Source: Melioribacteraceae bacterium (lineage in GTDB: Bacteria > Bacteroidota > Ignavibacteria > Ignavibacteriales > Melioribacteraceae). Taken from it: a stretch of 64,000 bases of DNA. Position 1 is the first letter of the stretch. Each line of letters opens with the position of its first letter. The notes under the pieces are model-generated. The model worked only from the letters and a program-made list of their open reading frames with translations. It was not told the origin of the DNA and did no database searches. Shown here piece after piece: positions 44,175 through 53,438 of the stretch. The stretch is taken from assembly GCA_030584085.1 (NCBI GenBank), contig CP129490.1:434001-498000 (forward strand), written 5' to 3'. The position numbers were made by a program, and so were the translations under genes.

Positions 44175-45095
44175 GTGATGATGCAAGCACATTCTATTAA
44201 ATCAACTTATAAAGCTAAAGATACAGAGGAAACATTAGACAAAATATTTTACAGACCTTTAGGTTATGTTATGGCTCTCGGGTTTAAAGCTTTGGGACTC
44301 ACACCTAATGCGGTCACAATCATAAGTATATTTGTCGGTATTGCCGCAGGCCATTTTTTCTACTATGAAAGTATTTCATTAAATCTGTTCGGCATAGCGC
44401 TATTAATATTAGCCAATACAATGGATAGCGCTGACGGTCAGCTAGCACGTATTACAAACACAAAAAGTAGAATTGGAAGAATACTTGACGGACTAGCCGG
44501 TAACCTGTGGTTCGTAAGTATTTATCTTCACTTGTATTTCAGATTTATTAATAACGGTTATGATCCTTCAAGTATTCTTTTGCTTGTAGTAGCGGGAATC
44601 AGTCACTCATTTCAATCAGCTTATGCAGATTACCTTCGCAACTATTACTTGATGTTCTTACACGGGAAAGATAAAAGCGAAATTGAGGAGTCCGAGAACA
44701 TAAGGGAGAAATATTACAAGCTAAGCTGGGGAAAAAACTTTTATCAAAAATTTTTAATGCGTGTTTACCTTAATTATACTTTAGAGCAAGAACTCTTTTC
44801 CAAAAACATTATCAAGTTATATGACCTAGCAAAGAATAAATTCGCATTAAATATTCCGGAAAGGATATCATCTCTTTATAAAAAAATGAATCAACCGCTT
44901 GTAAAATATTTTAACATACTTACAACTAACACACGCATGATTTTTTTGTTTATTGCGCTGTTCTTAAATGAACCGATACTCTATTTCCTTTTTGAGCTTA
45001 CATTGCTAAACATATTGTTTATTTATGTGGTCCTAAAACACGAGAAGAACAGTTCAACTATTTTTGATGAAGCATTAAAAGTAAACATCAATTGA
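44175..45095 (+). CDS. CDP-alcohol phosphatidyltransferase, inositol-lipid type
   Basis: 306 residues from the GTG at 44175 (ATGs at 44178 and 44181 are alternatives). Membrane protein with six or more helices. The family motif reads D84-x2-D87-G88-x2-A91-R92-x8-G101-x3-D105-x3, and the fourth acidic position is Gly109 followed by Asn rather than Asp. It links an alcohol phosphate with CDP-diacylglycerol; the context (inositol-phosphate synthase, cytidylyltransferase, phosphatase) suggests inositol phosphate as acceptor. A central soluble insert (about 165-235) is unusual in length. Confidence 0.8.
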   Translation: MMMQAHSIKSTYKAKDTEETLDKIFYRPLGYVMALGFKALGLTPNAVTIISIFVGIAAGHFFYYESISLNLFGIALLILANTMDSADGQLARITNTKSRIGRILDGLAGNLWFVSIYLHLYFRFINNGYDPSSILLLVVAGISHSFQSAYADYLRNYYLMFLHGKDKSEIEESENIREKYYKLSWGKNFYQKFLMRVYLNYTLEQELFSKNIIKLYDLAKNKFALNIPERISSLYKKMNQPLVKYFNILTTNTRMIFLFIALFLNEPILYFLFELTLLNILFIYVVLKHEKNSSTIFDEALKVNIN

Positions 45096-45103
45096 GATAA
45101 AAG

Positions 45104-46117
45104 ATGAACAGAAAAGTTAAAACGATATTTTTTGTTTTGGGACTAATAATCTTTGTTTTGCTTATTTCTGAATTCGGCCTCGAGAATATATTAACTAATA
45201 TTCAAAAAACAGGGTGGTGGCTGGTACCGATTATTGGAGTTTGGTTATTTGTATATTTATTGAATGCCTTAGCTTGGCGGTTTGTTTTAAAACCTCAAAA
45301 AGAGAAAATATCATTCGCGGAAATTTTTACAATATCTTTAAGCGGATTTGCAATTAACTATATCACGCCGGTAATTAATCTTGGCGGAGAACCCTACAAA
45401 GTACTGGTACTGAAAGAAAAACTCGGAACTAATAATGCCGTTTCTTCGGTAATACTTTATTCGATGCTTCACTTTTTCTCCTCATTTATTTATTGGATAG
45501 CTGCAATTGTACTCATTCTCTTATCTCTAACTTTATCCGACGAACTTCAAATAATTTTTAGTGCGGGATTTATTGCTGCTCTTTTGGGGATATGGTTTTT
45601 TTATTCACGTCACAAGAAGGGAGTATTTATAAGTCTTTTTAAAATTATTCCCAAACTTCCGTTTACCGCAAAGCTTGTTGAAAAATTAAAAACGAAAGAA
45701 GATTCACTTGTTGACATCGACGAACAAATAACCAATTTCTATAACAAAAGTAGAAGAGATTTTTATTCTTCTTTAATGCTTGAAGTTGCCGCACGTTTTG
45801 TTGCTTCAGTTGAATTTATATTTATACTAAAAGCAATTGGAATTGAAATATCATTTCAAGAAGCAATTTATATAAACGCATTTTCTTCTTTGTTTATGAA
45901 CTTATTCTTTTTCATCCCGATGAATTTAGGTGTGCGCGAAGGAAGTCTCTTTTTAATAATGGGATTATTGAAGTTCACATCTGCAATCGGAATTTATATT
46001 GGTCTGGTAAATAGAATCCGAGAGTTTTTCTGGATTTTAATAGGCTTACTCTTGATTCAATTTCGAAAAACAAATATTCCAAACAAAGAAGTGATTAATT
46101 ACGCGGATATAAAATGA
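45104..46117 (+). CDS. Lysylphosphatidylglycerol-synthase-TM/flippase-like protein (UPF0104)
   Basis: 337 residues with about eight membrane helices. Sequence features N-Y-I-T-P-V-I-N-L-G-G-E-P-Y-K, then V-L-Y-S-M-L-H-F, and near the end G-V-R-E-G-S-L and I-R-E-F-F-W-I fit the YbhN/UPF0104 membrane domain. Family members flip or transport lipids (the membrane half of MprF, AglD-related). It lacks the C-terminal LPG-synthase domain. ATGA overlap with the HAD gene. Probably moves the head-group-modified lipid across the inner membrane. Confidence 0.8.
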   Translation: MNRKVKTIFFVLGLIIFVLLISEFGLENILTNIQKTGWWLVPIIGVWLFVYLLNALAWRFVLKPQKEKISFAEIFTISLSGFAINYITPVINLGGEPYKVLVLKEKLGTNNAVSSVILYSMLHFFSSFIYWIAAIVLILLSLTLSDELQIIFSAGFIAALLGIWFFYSRHKKGVFISLFKIIPKLPFTAKLVEKLKTKEDSLVDIDEQITNFYNKSRRDFYSSLMLEVAARFVASVEFIFILKAIGIEISFQEAIYINAFSSLFMNLFFFIPMNLGVREGSLFLIMGLLKFTSAIGIYIGLVNRIREFFWILIGLLLIQFRKTNIPNKEVINYADIK

Positions 46118-46839
46118 ACATCGAAATAAAAAATATAATATTCGATTACGGTGGAACTCTCGATACTCACGGGGTACACTGGAGTGAAAAGTTTTGGGAA
46201 GTTTATCAACATTTCCATCTTCCGGTTGAAAAAGAGGATTTTAGAAAAGCTTATGTCTATTCGGAAAGATATATCCCAAATGTGATTAAGAAAGATTATG
46301 GATTAGAGAGAACTTACAAGACACAAATTTATTATCAGTTCAATTACCTCGAAAGTAATAATCTCCTATCAGGCTTTTCGTATATGATACTTGACGAGTT
46401 GGTGAAGTACTTAATAAGTCAAGTTAAGAATAATATAGAAATCACAAAGTTAACTTTAGCAATACTGGAACAAGATCATACGTTGGGATTGATTTCCAAT
46501 TATTACGGTAACATTAATAAAGTTTTGGAAGATCTTGATTTAATGAAATATTTCAAAGCGGTAATTGATTCGACGGTTGTTGGTGTTAGAAAACCTAATG
46601 AAGAGATATTCAAAATGGCGTTAAATAAAATTGATATCCAAGCAAATGAAACTGCTATGGTCGGAGATTCGTACGGAAACGATATTGTTCCGGCTAAACT
46701 ATTAGGATGTAAAACCATTTGGTTAAAAGGTAAAGGTTGGAGTGAAGTTAAAGATACAAGCAGTGCCGATTTTATAATTGAATCACTTAAGCAATTGCCG
46801 GATTTAATAAAAACATTGAATAAAAATTACGCTTATTAA
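46114..46839 (+). CDS. HAD-superfamily hydrolase in the inositol-lipid run
   Basis: 241 residues. Motif I is F-D11-Y-G-G-T-L-D: the nucleophile Asp is there, but the usual second Asp is Gly13, as in some phosphonatase/dehalogenase-type HADs. Motif II L-I-S-N, motif III Lys in R-K-P-N, motif IV V-G-D-S-Y-G-N-D. An alpha-helical cap (about 20-95) places it in subfamily I. It may remove phosphate from an inositol or phosphoinositide intermediate; altered motif I makes catalysis less certain. Confidence 0.8.
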   Translation: MNIEIKNIIFDYGGTLDTHGVHWSEKFWEVYQHFHLPVEKEDFRKAYVYSERYIPNVIKKDYGLERTYKTQIYYQFNYLESNNLLSGFSYMILDELVKYLISQVKNNIEITKLTLAILEQDHTLGLISNYYGNINKVLEDLDLMKYFKAVIDSTVVGVRKPNEEIFKMALNKIDIQANETAMVGDSYGNDIVPAKLLGCKTIWLKGKGWSEVKDTSSADFIIESLKQLPDLIKTLNKNYAY

Positions 46840-46858
46840 TAATGAAAGGAGAATAATC

Positions 46859-48202
46859 ATGGAAAATATTGGAATTAAAAAACCTGAAGGGAAGCTCGGT
46901 GTTTTAATTGTTGGCTTGAACGGAGCTGTTTCAACTACTTTTTTAGCAGGTATCTTTGCCGTTAAAAAAGGTTTGTCGCTGCCTATCGGTTCATTAACAC
47001 AAATGGGTACTATTAGAATTGGGAAAAGAGCTGCTAATAATTTCCCGATGATAAAAGACTTTGTTCCGTTGAATTCGATTGATGATCTCGTTTTCGGCGG
47101 ATGGGATATTAGAAATGAAAGCATTTTTGAAGCCGCCAATTATGCCAAAGTGTTAAACGAAAAAGATCTCAATAACGTTACCGAAGAGCTGAAAGCCATT
47201 AAACCCATGAAAGCGGTATTCGATCAATATTATGTGAAAAGATTAAAAGGAGATCATGTAAAGGAAGGCAGAACAAAGTATGAACTTATGTTGCAGCTTC
47301 GTGATGACATACAATTATTCAAGGAAATGAATTCGCTTGATCGTGTGGTTGTAGTTTGGGCAGGGAGCACTGAGATTTTTATCGAGCAGCAAGATGTTCA
47401 TAAAACAATTAAGGCGTTTGAAGATGGTATGAAAAACAACGACCTGGATATATCTCCAAGTATGCTGTATGCATATGCGGCAGTTTCGGAAGGAGTACCG
47501 TTCATTAACGGTTCACCGAATCTTTGTGTGGATATCCCGGCAATAGTTGATCTTGCAATCAAAAACGAAGTACCGGTTGCCGGTAAAGATTTTAAAACTG
47601 GGCAAACGTTAATCAAAACAGTAATAGCCCCGATGTTGAAAATGAGGATGCTCGGATTAAACGGCTGGTTCTCGAATAATATCTTAGGTAATAGAGACGG
47701 TGAAGTTTTGGATGACCCGGGTTCATTTAAAACTAAGGAAGAAAGTAAGTTATCGGTACTTGGGACAATACTGCAACCCGAATTGTACCAAGAACTTTAT
47801 TCAGATTACTATCACAAAGTTCGTATCAATTATTATCCGCCGCGCGGCGATAACAAGGAAGGCTGGGATAATATCGATATTTTCGGTTGGCTAGGTTACC
47901 CGATGGAATTGAAAATCAATTTCCTCTGCCGTGATTCGATTCTAGCTGCACCGATCATGCTTGACCTTATCTTATTTGCCGATCTCGCACAAAGAAGCAA
48001 TATGAAAGGAATGCAAGAGTGGATGTCTTTGTTCTTTAAGAGTCCGATGCATTCGGAAAATGTTATTCCAGAACACGATTTGTTTATCCAATCGATGAAA
48101 TTAAAAAATACGCTCAGAAAATTAATGAACGAAATGCCGATTACTCATCTCGACACAAACGGTGTGGAACATAGTGTTGAAGAATATGAATGCTTTGATT
48201 AA
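46859..48202 (+). CDS. ino1: Inositol-3-phosphate synthase
   Basis: 447 residues, typical length for the prokaryotic enzyme. NAD-dependent isomerisation of glucose 6-phosphate to 1L-myo-inositol 3-phosphate, first step of inositol biosynthesis. The Rossmann glycine loop V-G-L-N-G-A-V-S-T is near residue 17, F-I-N-G-S-P and G-K-D-F-K-T-G-Q-T near 235-250, Y-Y-P-P-R-G-D-N-K-E-G-W-D-N around 325, then the conserved L-C-R-D-S-I-L-A-A-P. AAAGGAG seven bases upstream of the ATG. Last gene of the lipid run; a stem-loop follows. Confidence 0.95.
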   Translation: MENIGIKKPEGKLGVLIVGLNGAVSTTFLAGIFAVKKGLSLPIGSLTQMGTIRIGKRAANNFPMIKDFVPLNSIDDLVFGGWDIRNESIFEAANYAKVLNEKDLNNVTEELKAIKPMKAVFDQYYVKRLKGDHVKEGRTKYELMLQLRDDIQLFKEMNSLDRVVVVWAGSTEIFIEQQDVHKTIKAFEDGMKNNDLDISPSMLYAYAAVSEGVPFINGSPNLCVDIPAIVDLAIKNEVPVAGKDFKTGQTLIKTVIAPMLKMRMLGLNGWFSNNILGNRDGEVLDDPGSFKTKEESKLSVLGTILQPELYQELYSDYYHKVRINYYPPRGDNKEGWDNIDIFGWLGYPMELKINFLCRDSILAAPIMLDLILFADLAQRSNMKGMQEWMSLFFKSPMHSENVIPEHDLFIQSMKLKNTLRKLMNEMPITHLDTNGVEHSVEEYECFD

Positions 48203-48221
48203 TAACTAAATACTAATAATT

Positions 48222-48242
48222 CCGTGATCTTTGAGATTACGG
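48222..48242 (+). terminator. Stem-loop after inositol-3-phosphate synthase
   Basis: CCGTGATC, five bases, GATTACGG: an 8-bp stem with one G-T pair, 20 bases after the stop codon. A run of T is poor (GGATTTCTAAATT), so it may be a weak terminator or attenuator. Confidence 0.45.
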
Positions 48243-48287
48243 GGATTTCTAAATTAACTAGACGGCCAATATAGAAACCAAGAAAAT

Positions 48288-49631
48288 ATGATTTACCTAC
48301 TTCTGATATTAAGTATGATTTTTTCTTCGGAAATCAACGGGCAAACTTTTGATAAAAATTCCCGCACTCCGTCTTCTGCGTTACTTAATAGTGCTGTCGA
48401 AAAAGATTCTGTGAAGGAAGAAAAACAAGAAGTTGTGGTTTCCGCATTGCCGTTTGCTCTTTACAGTGAAATATTCGGATGGGCTGCCGGAGGTTTTATC
48501 GGCATTCAAGGTTTGTCGCAAAGAAATATGTCGCTATATGCTGGAGGGCTGATAAGTACTAACGGTACTAAGTACGGATTTATTCAATTCAGAGAATTTT
48601 ATTTGCCGTTTTATCCTCGGCTTTATATTGCCCCCGATATTCTCGGTGGTTATTTCGGAGCATTGAATGTTTACAAAGATCCACCCGGTTCACCGCCTCC
48701 GGCAACATCAAAAGAACGCGCTGGGAGTAACGATTCCGATCAAAATGATTATATGGAAGTTAGCGGATCGGATCAATGGTACGAAATGAAATTTAGATTT
48801 CTTCTACCGATCGGTCATGGTAAAGATGAAATTCACTTTTCGCCTAAACTGGAAAATGGAATCTTGGTTGCAGGGGAACTGGGCGCTACGCACTGGAATC
48901 CGTTCGTAAGCGGAAGAACTTTTATTGATATAAAACCCTTTTACAGAAAGCGCGTGGCTTTTGCAACCAACGGAATTGAGTTTGCTTTAACTAGAGAGAA
49001 CACGGATTTTTATGTTAACCCGACACGCGGCAGTCTGCAAAAGTTTGCTTTCAGAAGAGACTTCGGATGGTTTGATACAATGGCTCCGTGGAGTGTCGTT
49101 GAAACCGATCTCAGGTGGTATCTTCCGCTGTACGAAATGTTCGGCAGCAAAAATTCCTTACCGAAAGTTTTGGCGTTTGATTTCTGGACTGTCAACACAT
49201 TAACTTGGGATAGTTACGATGTTGAAGGTATTGATCCTGAAGGGAATTTAATTAAAAAATATTACCGTCCACCGCCTTATACAGGCGCATACCTTGGCGG
49301 AAGATATAGACTTCGAGCTTATTACGAAGACAGGTTTAACGATAGAGCGGCAATTTATTACGGCGCAGAGTATAGACAGATTATCTCATGGAATCCTTTT
49401 GATTATTGGTCGTTTACCAGAAAGTTAAATGTACACTGGCTTCAGCTTGCCGTATTTGCCGAGCTCGGCAGAGTTGCACCTGAATGGAATATCGAAACTC
49501 TTCATACCGATATTAAATGGAGCGCCGGTGGCGGTGTTAGAATTTTTATGAATAACTTAATTCTAAGAGTTGACTCAGCCTTCGGAGATGAAGGGATGTT
49601 CCTGCAGATGTATGTTGATCATGCGTTTTGA
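48288..49631 (+). CDS. Omp85/BamA-like outer-membrane barrel
   Basis: 447 residues with a signal peptide (ending I-N-G-Q near 19). Beta-strand rich. A short periplasmic lead (20-60) and then strands to the end. G-G-R-Y-R-L-R-A-Y with the following Y-Y-E-D-R-F-N-D resembles the L6 loop/V-R-G-Y motif of Omp85 surface-antigen barrels, and terminal D-H-A-F ends in Phe. No POTRA domain is apparent, so it is a minimal barrel like those of the DUF-type bacterial surface antigens. Cargo unknown. Confidence 0.72.
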   Translation: MIYLLLILSMIFSSEINGQTFDKNSRTPSSALLNSAVEKDSVKEEKQEVVVSALPFALYSEIFGWAAGGFIGIQGLSQRNMSLYAGGLISTNGTKYGFIQFREFYLPFYPRLYIAPDILGGYFGALNVYKDPPGSPPPATSKERAGSNDSDQNDYMEVSGSDQWYEMKFRFLLPIGHGKDEIHFSPKLENGILVAGELGATHWNPFVSGRTFIDIKPFYRKRVAFATNGIEFALTRENTDFYVNPTRGSLQKFAFRRDFGWFDTMAPWSVVETDLRWYLPLYEMFGSKNSLPKVLAFDFWTVNTLTWDSYDVEGIDPEGNLIKKYYRPPPYTGAYLGGRYRLRAYYEDRFNDRAAIYYGAEYRQIISWNPFDYWSFTRKLNVHWLQLAVFAELGRVAPEWNIETLHTDIKWSAGGGVRIFMNNLILRVDSAFGDEGMFLQMYVDHAF

Positions 49632-49733
49632 AAATTGCTAAACTAAATTTTTTGTTATCAATCATAACACGTCCAACAATATTTCACAACTAGAATATCA
49701 AATAATTTATGTGTCACTAAAGGAGTGTATCAT

Positions 49734-52010
49734 TTGAATAAAAATTCGTATCGAGTTGTTACTAAGATAACCGTATTAAGTTTTTTAGTACTGACACTTC
49801 TTATAACCGAAATAGTTGGCCAAACTAAAACAGGAATAATATCTGGCGAGGTAAGAGATGCAACAACACAGCAGCCACTGCCAGGTGCTAATGTAATAAT
49901 TTTAAATACAGATATTGGAGCCGCTTGCGATGAGAGCGGCTATTACGTAATAAAAAATGTTTCCCCCGGAAGTTATATTCTAAAAGTGTCAATGATAGGG
50001 TATGAATCGGCAACTTATGCAGATTTGATAGTTAACCCAAACCGGAACCACTCGGCTAATTTTAAGCTCCACATCTCTGTAACGGAAATGGATGAAGTTC
50101 AAGTTAGTGCCGATCATTTTGCAAAGCCGGTTGAGAACCCTGTTAGCTTTAGAACAATATCCCCAGAAGAAATAAGGAGATCACCGGGTTCGGCAGAAGA
50201 TATTTTTAGAGTTATGCAGTCAATGCCCGGAGTTGCAACTGCTGGTACAAAAAGCGCACAACTAATTGTGCGGGGCGGTAGTCCTGAAGAAAATCTTACT
50301 CTGCTAGATAATATCGAAGTCTATAACCCGATACACTTTGCCAGAACTGGTGAGTCAATGGGAGTAATCAGTATTGTCAATCCGGCGTTAATTCAAAAAG
50401 TAGATTTCTTAACCGGAGGTTTCCCAGCCAAGTATGGAGATAAAATGTCATCTGTCTTTGATATGACTCTTAAAGAGGGGAACAGAGAAACAATGAATAC
50501 AGATGTAAATTTAAATATTGCCGGTTTTGGTGTAACTATGGATGGTCCTCTTACTGATAATGCTAATATGATTTTCTCCCTTAGACGAGGTTATTTCGAT
50601 TTGATTACTTCACTCCTTGACAAACCTGTTGCTCCAAATTATTACGATGCAGTCGGGAAAATTTCATTTGATTTAAATAAAGATAACAGAATCAGTCTTG
50701 TAGGATTTTATTATATAGATCAAATTGAACGCACAGGAATTGAAAAAGGAGAAACTTACAGTTGGAACCGTTTCAACTATTTGACGCGTGATGATTACGG
50801 CTCTGCAATCGGAATTAATTGGCGCTCGCTCATTTCCGAAAAAGCATTCTCGTTAGTTACGGCTTCCTACACAAGCAATGGTTGGAATACGATTCAAGGA
50901 ACGGAATTAGAGCGAGATTTACTGGGTGAAGATATTCGTGAAGATGAATTCAGCTTGAGATCTGAATTTAATTATCAATTTTCGTCGAAATTAAATTTGA
51001 AACTTGGCGGACAATTTAAAGTGATCAATTCTCATAATGAATCTTGGAGCCCTGCCGATACAACTAGGGACGGAACAATCACTCCTGCAAACACAATTTC
51101 TTATCAACCTGATGCTGAATTTAAGTCAATGTTTTTTCTGCAATCATCATTCCGGGTTGTTGATCCGTTGTTGATTTCTGTCGGCTTACGTTACGATTAT
51201 TTCTCATTAACTGATGAAATTAATTTTAGTCCTCGTATCTCACTTTCGTATAATTTATCCAAAAAGGCGCAACTTAACTTTGCTTGGGGAAGATATTATC
51301 AGACTCCCGCAAATTACGAAGTCGCGCCCGATGAAAGAAATCTTTCATTAAATAGCAGCTATGCCGATCATTACATTGCAGGATTAGAATACCGTTTAGG
51401 ATTAGATACAAAAGTTGGAATTGAAATTTATCATAAAGAGCTTTCGAACCTGATAGTTGATCCGGATAGTTCAAACCTTTTAATCAATACCGGAAGCGGT
51501 TATGCACAAGGAGTTGAATTCTCGCTTCAAAAGAAATTTACCGATGGTTTTGTAGGAAGCGCTTCTTATTCTTATTCAATTTCAAAAAGAAGAGATTATG
51601 AATCAACTGCGTTGTATGATTTTGAATATGACCGCCCTCATATACTTAACTTGATTTTCGGACTTGAGATAGGAGCGGGCTGGCAGATTGGTGCGAAGTT
51701 TCAGTATGCTTCCGGCAACCCTTACACTCCGGTAACAGGTGTAACTAAAATTGACAATATATTTTATATTATTAACGGTGAGAACAATTCTGCACGTTAT
51801 CCTGATTATCACAAATTGGATCTTCGCATTGATAAGCAATTTGTTTTCGATAGCTGGTCATTTTCCGTTTACCTTGATTTGTGGAATGTCTACAATAGGG
51901 ATAATGTCGTTTCATATTCATTCAAAACTGCCAAGGATGGCACAGTAACAACAGAGCCGAGATATGATTTTGGAATAATGCCTATTATCGGATTTACGGC
52001 AAAGTTTTGA
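49734..52010 (+). CDS. TonB-dependent receptor with carboxypeptidase-like N-terminal domain
   Basis: Start taken at TTG 49734, because AAAGGAG at 49719-49725 lies eight bases before it; the GTG at 49725 would overlap that ribosome site. 758 residues. A signal peptide (ending V-G-Q near 30) is followed by a CarboxypepD_reg-like domain (about 33-110, G-V-R-D-A-T type with P-L-P-G-A-N-V), the plug (about 120-225, R-G-G-S-P-E-E-N-L) and the 22-strand barrel ending in A-K-F. Takes up a large ligand using TonB energy; no SusD-like partner lies next to it. Confidence 0.93.
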   Translation: MNKNSYRVVTKITVLSFLVLTLLITEIVGQTKTGIISGEVRDATTQQPLPGANVIILNTDIGAACDESGYYVIKNVSPGSYILKVSMIGYESATYADLIVNPNRNHSANFKLHISVTEMDEVQVSADHFAKPVENPVSFRTISPEEIRRSPGSAEDIFRVMQSMPGVATAGTKSAQLIVRGGSPEENLTLLDNIEVYNPIHFARTGESMGVISIVNPALIQKVDFLTGGFPAKYGDKMSSVFDMTLKEGNRETMNTDVNLNIAGFGVTMDGPLTDNANMIFSLRRGYFDLITSLLDKPVAPNYYDAVGKISFDLNKDNRISLVGFYYIDQIERTGIEKGETYSWNRFNYLTRDDYGSAIGINWRSLISEKAFSLVTASYTSNGWNTIQGTELERDLLGEDIREDEFSLRSEFNYQFSSKLNLKLGGQFKVINSHNESWSPADTTRDGTITPANTISYQPDAEFKSMFFLQSSFRVVDPLLISVGLRYDYFSLTDEINFSPRISLSYNLSKKAQLNFAWGRYYQTPANYEVAPDERNLSLNSSYADHYIAGLEYRLGLDTKVGIEIYHKELSNLIVDPDSSNLLINTGSGYAQGVEFSLQKKFTDGFVGSASYSYSISKRRDYESTALYDFEYDRPHILNLIFGLEIGAGWQIGAKFQYASGNPYTPVTGVTKIDNIFYIINGENNSARYPDYHKLDLRIDKQFVFDSWSFSVYLDLWNVYNRDNVVSYSFKTAKDGTVTTEPRYDFGIMPIIGFTAKF

Positions 52011-52099
52011 TTCAGCAAGACATCTAATTCTTATTGTTTTTGTTAAACAATAGTGTTCACAACCTTGTCTAATTAAAGAGTTTTATTTTTATAAGGAGG

Positions 52100-52875
52100 G
52101 AATTAAATTTTTATAATGTTGATTCTTATACAGGAGATTATTGTATATCATGGTCGAATCCTTCGCAATATAATTCAATCGGTTTTGAGTTTATGCCGAT
52201 TAAGGATTTTAGTTACTTAAGTCATAATAATTACTTAATTAGTTTTTGGATCAAAGGCAGCAACCCGCTTTCAAAATTTGAAATAAGATTCCTCGAAACG
52301 AAAGAAAATTCCGAAGATCATCCGTGGAAAATGAGTTATACAATTGACCATACTGTTGTCGATATAAATGATCAATGGCAGTAAGTAGAAATACCTTTAT
52401 CATCTTCTTCCGAAACCGGTTCTTGGGATAATGCGCGGTATAATCCGCAAGGTCTTTCTGATAGGAGTTCAGTAGAAATTTCTGAAATAGTAGATGAATT
52501 TAGAATGTTATCAAATTCGCAATTATAGTTTGATGAAATAAAAATTTGCGATCCCAATTCGACAACTGTCAAAGTATAAAATTTAACTTCGGTATTTCAA
52601 TGATATCAGAACTATCCAAACCCATTCAATCCAAGTACAAAAATTAAATTTACAGTTCCCCAAATGTAGGGGACGAATATACTCGTCCCCTCCTAACCAA
52701 GTTAATTGTATAGGATAAACTTGGTCGAGAAGTTAGGACACTGATTAATCAAAAACTTCAACCCGGTAATCATGAAGTGACATTTGTTGCAAGCAATCTT
52801 TCAAGTGGTGTCTATTTCTATAAACTTCAAGCCTGTGATCTTGTAAAGACACGAAAATTACTGTTGATGAAATAG
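52100..52875 (+). pseudogene. Decayed type IX secretion cargo with CBM-like and sorting domains
   Basis: One frame reads N-F-Y-N-V-D-S-Y-T-G-D-Y, W-I-K-G-S-N-P and H-P-W-K-M-S-Y, resembling a carbohydrate-binding domain, but it is broken by stops at 52382 (after D-Q-W-Q) and near 52527 (before F-D-E-I-K-I). Further on, a degraded sorting domain is visible: N-Y-P-N-P-F-N-P-S-T, then L-G-R-E-V-R-T-L and L-S-S-G-V-Y-F-Y-K-L, ending M-K and a stop at 52873-52875. A hairpin (GGGGACGA/TCGTCCCC, 52669-52690) sits inside that domain. No intact protein can be made. Confidence 0.8.
52669..52690. repeat. GC-rich hairpin inserted in the pseudogene
   Basis: GGGGACGA, six bases, TCGTCCCC, within GTAGGGGACGAATATACTCG. 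It breaks the reading frame of the sorting domain where the strand after T-V-P-Q would continue, and its GC content contrasts with the AT-rich surroundings. It looks like a small palindromic mobile repeat; no second copy was found in the window. Confidence 0.5.
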
Positions 52876-52885
52876 TATCACTTAC

Positions 52886-52920
52886 AATAAACCAAGTTTA
52901 TTTATGAAACTTGGTTTATT
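52886..52920 (+). terminator. Perfect 14-bp stem-loop after the pseudogene
   Basis: AATAAACCAAGTTT, seven bases, AAACTTGGTTTATT, starting 11 bases after the last codon. The arms are exact complements. The 3' arm itself ends in TTTATT and no long T-run follows. Most likely a transcription terminator of the former gene. Confidence 0.6.
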
Positions 52921-53290
52921 CAATCCAGAAATTTCTCTAATTTCAAATTAGAATTGGTTGGGGATACAGTATTTGTTTAACCTATCATCTACTAGTTATC
53001 GACTATTAAAAACTTTTTTGCAAGGGTTAAATAATTGTTTAAGACTTATTTTCCGTTTAAAAATCTTGTGCTATAAGACAAGAGTAAGTTTAATGTGAAA
53101 ATAATACTCGGCAGCCTATTTACAGTTAAAAAATTTTTATTTAGATTCCTTATAAGAGATACTTCGTATGATTTAAAACATTCCTTTTCCGGCTTTCACT
53201 TGTCCAAGCCTCTTGGCAAGTTTTATTGTTGATTTATAATCCAATAATTTTAGTAATAATTTAGCAGGTAAAACAAGAATAAAAGTTAAT

Positions 53291-53306
53291 CAGAAAAAAA
53301 ATTCTG
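53291..53306 (+). promoter_or_regulatory. CAGAA-N6-TTCTG palindrome, copy 1
   Basis: CAGAAAAAAAATTCTG, 133 bases before the first fibre gene. Same 16-bp form as at 60605 and 62280. Here no matching -35/-10 pair sits at the spacing seen in the other two copies, so its role at this site is less certain. Confidence 0.5.
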
Positions 53307-53438
53307 TTTTTGTGGAATTGCTATATCTAATTAGCAAGTAAGATTAGAATTGTATCGATGTAGATAAAAGCTTGATGTATTGATCAGCTAGTTGCTCTTA
53401 AACAAACAAATTATTCACAAATATTCATTAGGTGTTGT

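Larger units (their letters stand above)
52876..53438. other. Gene-free stretch before the fibre array
   Basis: 563 bp without a supported gene. It holds the strong stem-loop at 52886-52920 and one copy of the CAGAA-N6-TTCTG palindrome at 53291-53306. The remainder is AT-rich. No RNA gene was recognised. Confidence 0.5.

Noticed and set aside
52193-52384. 63-codon gene in the intergenic region
   Set aside because: It is the best-preserved piece of a larger pseudogene whose frame continues on both sides.
53221-53240. Sigma-54 promoter (TTGGCAAG-type) before the fibre genes
   Set aside because: The GC of the -12 element is missing at the required spacing.
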